Positions 59,069 through 64,000 of a stretch of DNA of 64,000 nucleotides are shown here, one piece after another. Positions within the stretch are counted from its first letter, which is position 1. Each line of letters opens with the position of its first letter. The position numbers were made by a program, and so were the translations under genes. The DNA lies in NCBI GenBank assembly GCA_933822405.4, contig CAKOGP040002313.1, positions 1 through 64,000 of the forward strand, in the 5' to 3' direction. Origin of the DNA: Cylindrotheca closterium. Taxonomy: Eukaryota > Bacillariophyta > Bacillariophyceae > Bacillariales > Bacillariaceae. The notes beneath the pieces are model-generated. The model was not told where the DNA came from. It saw nothing but the letters and a program-made list of their open reading frames with translations, and searched no databases.

Positions 59069-59986
59069 CTAGTTTGTTTGGCTCCTGGGCCGAGCCAGAA
59101 CAAAGACACTCCCCTTGTGCCCTCTTGTAATCCGAATGGAATCATCAATGTATCCCGTCCGAAGCCAGCCCGTTGGTCCAATAATACCCAATGGAATGAT
59201 TAGATCAACTGGCGTATTCGGCAGCACCACTCTACATTCTTGAAACTTGACGTCAATCTTTCGTTGGTCTTGCAAATTGGGTTTAAAGTCCACGGTGACG
59301 GTCAAGGAAGCTTTTGGCGATTTGGACGAGGAGGATCGTCCCTTTAGGAATGGAACGGCAAACGAAACCACATTGCGGACCTTTTGCCTTTTCAAATCAA
59401 TATTTTGGCTGCTGCGCACAGGATCAGAAGACGACTCGTCTTGAGCGGCGACGATTCCCAAATCTTCCAACTTCTCTTGCACTCCTTGTGGCAAGAACGG
59501 ATTGGCCCGGCCCGAACCGTTGGGATTGTTGCTGTAAGATTGATTTTCCAGCGGATTGATGAACTCCCGAAAGGGACCTAGTTGAGACGGATCCTTCTGT
59601 GATCGGTCTTGGGCCGTCCACAAGAGTTCCCAACTGCCTTGAAGCGTATCCAAAACTTGCTCTTCGGGTGTGGGGCACTGGGATTCCAAGTCTCGGGCCA
59701 ATTGCATAATTGCGTCGGTCTTGGCTCTGGAAGTGGGAGCATTGGATGGCGTGGAAGAAATGGCTGATAGTAAAGCATCTTTGGCGGCCAGTCGTTGGTC
59801 GCTCAGTTGGTTATTATCTCCAGCCGTACCGGTACTGGACAGTGATGTGAATGTGTCATGGTTGTGGTTGTGGTTGTGTTGCGCTCTTGTATTAGTAGAC
59901 GATCCTACAAAGCCTGATACTCCACTACATACAAATAGTGTCACTATCAGAAGAAGATTGATGAATAGACCACTGCGAAGCTGCAT
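59069..59986 (-). CDS. plastid lipid-associated protein (PAP/fibrillin)
   Basis: A 305-residue single exon. The leader is a signal peptide (LFINLLLIVTLFVCSGVSG) followed by FVGSSTNTR. Cleavage before Phe and a Ser/Thr/Asn-rich acid-poor stretch fit diatom plastid import. The mature part has PAP/fibrillin landmarks: DALLSAISSTP and a helix of about 25 residues, VLDTLQGSWELLWTAQ, KVRNVVSFAVPFL, ASLTVTVDFKPN, and the late GWLRTGYIDDSIRITRGHKG with FVLARP, which is the family's DE.LRI.RG..G..FVL ending. Fibrillins coat plastoglobules and thylakoids and bind lipids. A His/Asn repeat (HNHNHNHD) is seen near residue 40. This is a firm family call. Confidence 0.88.
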   Translation of the reverse strand: MQLRSGLFINLLLIVTLFVCSGVSGFVGSSTNTRAQHNHNHNHDTFTSLSSTGTAGDNNQLSDQRLAAKDALLSAISSTPSNAPTSRAKTDAIMQLARDLESQCPTPEEQVLDTLQGSWELLWTAQDRSQKDPSQLGPFREFINPLENQSYSNNPNGSGRANPFLPQGVQEKLEDLGIVAAQDESSSDPVRSSQNIDLKRQKVRNVVSFAVPFLKGRSSSSKSPKASLTVTVDFKPNLQDQRKIDVKFQECRVVLPNTPVDLIIPLGIIGPTGWLRTGYIDDSIRITRGHKGSVFVLARPRSQTN

Positions 59987-60330
59987 TGTTGAGCTGTGAT
60001 CTTGGAAGAAGAGTGCGAAGTGTTTGTTCCTACTTGAGGAAATTAAGGACTACATAATCTTGAATGACTCCTCTGACTAAAGCGATGGCGCGCCCACAAC
60101 ACGAGACGATCCAAAACCGTCGCTCATCATCTCAATAAACGTCGGTTGATTGGAACAATAAGCCTGCTCTTACAGTTGCACTTGCTCCACTATTTCACTC
60201 GAACCATCAAATATATTGTTGTACATTCTCTAACTAACGAAAAGAGAATCGAAAAAAGAGCAATCATCAAGCACGTTTTTTAAAACGAGAAAACAACCAA
60301 ACTCCGACATCAACAACAAAATAATATAAC
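59987..60330. other. 344-bp divergent promoter region
   Basis: This holds the 5' flanks of the fibrillin gene (minus) and the large helical-repeat gene (plus). The last 60 bp before ATG 60331 are A-rich with CAACAACAAAATAATATAAC, probably a leader. Confidence 0.45.
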
Positions 60331-63300
60331 ATGAGTTGGGCCGCCGCCAATGCACCCAAGCGGCGAGTCCAAGGAGACGAGTCCTCAACCAGACGTTCGG
60401 GGAAACAAGGATCGACCGAGACTGTCGAAGCAGCACTAGCGAGACTTTCAAAGGGATACACGACGGCTATGGAATGCATCGGATCCGTGCACAAGACCAA
60501 CAGACTCATGCTCAAGGAAAAAGACAAGGGACATGGGGGCGCATTGGAGGTTTTGATGCGGGTTTCCAGAGCTGCTCGCACGACTTTGGAAAAGGCGTTA
60601 CTGACGGATTTGTTGGTAGAAGAACACACTCCATGTCTGCATCAAGAATTTGTCGACATGAAGCATGCTCTTGTGGCATCTACGGATGGAGTACGACGAC
60701 CCCTTCCCCCGGCACTATCGTCAGAAGCACACAAATCCACTGTTCGGGAGCTGGCCTACTTGGCCTTGGTGAATTATTCCGATCTCTTACTCAGTTGCGG
60801 CCATACCAGCGCTCCGCCACTGAAACGAACCGTTCTAGACAACGGGGTGGTCCGAAAGGTAGGGTCACTGGGAAATGAATCTTGCTGGGAAGATGAAGAA
60901 AGCATTGAAACCACACAACGACTGGCATTGGCGGCACTATGCGATGCTTCCAAATTGGATGGGACGGACCCTATCTTGTGGCTCAAACTGGCCTGTGCGG
61001 CTCGTCAATTGCAAACGACGATTGCCGAAAGAAATTCTTCCCTTGTGCTGGCCTCCAAATATCGTCGAATGCAAAAGTACGCCTTGGAAAGTGGAACGAC
61101 TGCCTTACCTTCCCACATGCCTCCGAATCGGGCAATCGCACGAGCCCGCAAGGAACTGGAAGAAGAAGAACAACAACAAATGGAGCAAGACTACGATGCC
61201 CCATTGTTGTTGACTGAGGACGAAGAACCCACTCAAATTACACTCGAACTTCCTCGCTATTCCTGGTCCATTTTTGGCCGCATGTTGGTGCGAGTTTGTC
61301 GGGAGGGGACGGACTATCAAGCAAATCCACATGGGCCAGTGGTTCTCAAAGCTTCCCCAGCATTTGGTTCTCCTGCTTTAGTGGTCAAGTTGAATCCAAT
61401 GTTTGTCTTGCCGCCCAGACTGTTGCGGCGAATATGTGCCTTTTTGGACACTCGGTCTACAGTGCGCTTTGAAATGACATGTCGGGGAATTTCCTTTTCC
61501 ATGATGGATGCCATGGCATCATCGTTTGAAGATGACGACAATAGGCGAAAAATGTCGACGATTTTTCGTCATGACGAAACAGAAGAAAAGAGTACGGATG
61601 GGATAGAAAATGAAATTGGGTCAGCAGCAAAGGGAGACGGAACCAATGACGTGCCCATGGAATTGTCATCTGATGACAAACAGGAAGAGTCCAAGGAAAA
61701 GGAATCATCATCCAGTAGTAAAGACAAAACACAAAGCAGTAGAACCTCCAAGCGTCTGCGATCGCAGCAGATCACTTCAGGAAAAATTGCCGAGCGTCAA
61801 TCAAATCGCAAATCTTTTGAATATTGTTTCCTCGCTGCCACCATGTCCTGTACCAAGGCTGAGTTCAAACAGCAGGTACAGGAGGCCAAGAAGCACGAAG
61901 CTAGATCAAATGGACACGGAGGTTGGAGTAACCCAGCATTGAATTCCAGAGGCAGTCAGTTGGATACCAATGTGTTGTTGGAAGCCAAGGAGCGAACAAG
62001 TGCTGCCTCGCTTGGTGCCTTTGTCGAACAATATGGGACTCAAAGCTGCAACCCAATCGATCTACTGCGCAAATATCTTGGGCATGTTGCGATGAATGTC
62101 CATGATGTCTTTGTCACCGACCCTCGCGGGCCACTGGAACTGACATCTTCTGTCCTCACAGGTAGGCTGATTGGTTCATCAATTGCTGCTATGGATGACT
62201 TTTGAAGCTGAATGTCCAACACTCACATCTTTGCTTTTCCATCTCTTCAGCATTCGATCTCTACATCAATAGAACCGGTTCCAAACAGCGTCTCGCCCTG
62301 TTGTTTTTCGAGCCCGTCGAGAGAACCGGATCCTTCAAGGCTAGCCTGGAACTCTTTGCACTTGATCTGTTGTACTGTGAACTTGTACTGAAGCGGTGCG
62401 AAAGGTATGCCCCTACTCCTGTCAATTTTGATGAAGACTGCAGCATTGTTGCACGTATGGTCCTGCCGCTGTTGGAGGCATTCGATGCTTTAGAACAATC
62501 TATGGAGAGGACGCAGCATCTAGAAGAGAATCTATTGCAAACGTTTTTCATGCTAGGCATCCGTTCCAAATGGCTGGGGGCTGGATTCTATTTTTGGAGA
62601 AGACGAATATCACAAGTTGTATTTGAGTCGAGAGAGGCTGAAGACGAGGCAGTATACTACATTGATGAGGCTAACAAAGCCTTTGAGTCACCAACAGTGA
62701 AATTCGCAGCGGTTGCAACGCCTCATTTGGTTTCCCCTGGGCGTACCGAGGCTCATTGGAAAGAGGTAAAGCCAAATCTGCTAGGCAAACTGAGGGACGA
62801 CATCCAAGCATCATCCGTTGTATCACATGCAAAGCAAAGGTTTCAGGAACTCGTTGGATCGTTGCATAAAGCCAATGAACAAGCTGACGCTACTATCACT
62901 GAGACCAGTGCCAGCACCCTCACAAGTATTGGTGAGGACCTCTTCGAAAGGTACAGGGAAAGCCACGGCAAATCGGGTGCGAAGCATATGGAACTGGTGG
63001 AAGACTTCCTTTTAGTGCATGGTGAAGACCTTTACACTCTTATCAATCCAGCAGAACACGACGATGACGACGACCCCGTTGCCGATCCCATTCCTGTTCA
63101 GACTGTTAGCGTGGGCAATCTCATTCAAATGTCAAATCCAAGCATTCTTTCAATCCTTACAACTTGTTTCAATGTGGACAATGAACACCGAGAACACAGT
63201 ATCCGCCTTTTGGCTCACGTCGCGCTCACAGCAAAGGACTTATTTGATGAGTCACTGGCTAGATCAGTCCAATCACAAGGAGGGGACAACATGGACGATA

Positions 63301-64000
63301 GCCACAGTGACGATGATTCCATGATGAGTGATGACGATAGCCGCAACATGGGCACAAAGACAAGGAATACTGATGAGCTGAGGGCGCGCCAGTGTGGCCT
63401 ATTCGTGATTTTCCTGATTCGGAAAATCAAGACGATTTTTTTGACGGTCATGGACAATGAAGAACGCAAAGAATGCTGCATGTCCAGCGATTGCACTTCG
63501 CTGTTAGTCTGCATGTTCGCGTTGTTACGAGACTGGACATGTGGTGGGGGGAAACGATGGCTTCTGCCCGACGACACTTCCGACCAAAGGCTTTTCCTTG
63601 TAATTGTTCAATTCATGGAGGCATTGCGGTGTTCAGCCCCCGCGGATCGATGCAAGGAACTCGAAAGGTTCTTCTTCGTCGGGATTGCAAGGACTATGGT
63701 CGCTCAGTCCAATTCTCTCCTTTCAAGGGTCAACACTCAAGGTAGTCGCACCGGCAGAGCAACACGGCAGAAGTTATGTATCAAGCAAGCCGAGCTTCTC
63801 GGCTTGGTGTTGAACGAGCTCGGGCACTTGTTGTCAGGAAAGCTGGTCACCATTGAAGATTTGCAGATTCGACCAAACGAGATAATCTCAGGAGGGGCAG
63901 AGTCTGTAGAAAAAGATTCATTGAAGCGAGAGACAATTCTGTTCTGCGATGCCGTGTTGAGGTTGTGGAGGTATGGTTCCTTGGCACTATCAAGCGATGA
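60331..64000 (+). CDS. HIR3/CABIN1-like large helical protein, partial
   Basis: Exon 1 is 60331-62161. A GTAGGC..TTCAG intron of 89 nt follows, and exon 2 begins at 62251 and stays open to the window end, giving at least 1193 residues. The chain is mostly helical with TPR-like segments near residues 190-270 (LAALCDASKLDGTDPILWLK, LACAARQL, then YALESGTTALPSHMPPNRAI). That block recalls the LW.KI...AL..........A.E.GL..NP.HWP part of CABIN1, the HIRA histone-chaperone scaffold. Acidic/Ser-rich insertions sit near 420-480 and 990-1015. The N-terminal half has no kinase or DNA-binding motif. The family assignment is tentative; an unrelated large scaffold protein is possible. The splice LT|AFDLYINRTG is secure. 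The C-terminus is outside the window. Confidence 0.6.

Noticed and set aside
1..64000. tRNA, rRNA, CRISPR or bacterial operon features
   Set aside because: I saw no T-loop/A-box pairs, rRNA segments or regularly spaced repeat-spacer arrays. Intron structure and promoters are eukaryotic.

Overview
The window is nuclear DNA of a eukaryotic microalga, most likely a raphid pennate diatom. Protein genes are intron-poor, sit on both strands and lie about 1-2 kb apart. Introns are short (mostly 75-130 nt) with GT..AG borders. Several proteins carry a signal peptide whose predicted cleavage site is followed by phenylalanine, the bipartite plastid-import signal of diatoms. A degenerate gene at the left edge has the layout of the diatom transmembrane leucine-rich-repeat (LRR) proteins. 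I cannot fix the genus. Exon boundaries below were worked out by hand from splice signals and frame; every spliced model given as complete closes in frame.

Layout. 0-3 kb: broken LRR receptor-like gene with palindromic units upstream. 3-9 kb: N-terminal protein methyltransferase, a J-domain gene whose frame holds two in-frame TAG codons, and a lysine-methyltransferase-like gene. 9-16 kb: Arb2/FAM172-like and BRCT genes as a divergent pair, then four-exon MTR4, whose last intron carries a repeat also found 3' of the gene. 16-33 kb: an RNA-biology-rich stretch with poly(A)-binding protein, KH-WW protein, TRF4-type nucleotidyltransferase, EamA transporter, OTU/SEC-C protein, exosome subunit RRP46, a signal-peptide-bearing proteasome alpha-like protein and the spliceosomal DEAH helicase PRP2/DHX16. 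33-42 kb: NPPY methyltransferase, villin-headpiece protein, unknown proteins, a CCDC137-like protein, ADCK1-type UbiB kinase, an assembly gap and a TPR-like mitochondrial protein. 42-54 kb: Na+/H+ antiporter, SIRT4-type sirtuin, TIM-barrel protein, armadillo protein, a secreted EF-hand protein with a 20-nt microexon, a SAP/AP endonuclease and a membrane-anchored aldo/keto reductase. 54-64 kb: a GT17 glycosyltransferase flanked by a C2H2-ankyrin gene and its truncated copy, a PAP/fibrillin, and a large HIR3/CABIN1-like gene running off the right edge.

Functional themes. MTR4, TRF4 and RRP46 are three parts of one nuclear RNA-decay machine (TRAMP plus exosome) within about 16 kb, but each has its own strand and spacing, so this is proximity and not an operon. 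The sirtuin, the AP endonuclease and the fibrillin have plastid-type presequences. The least expected items are the J-domain gene with two in-frame TAGs, the secretory proteasome alpha-like protein, the AP endonuclease with a plastid-type leader and an internal PCNA-binding (PIP) motif, and the intronic repeat in MTR4.
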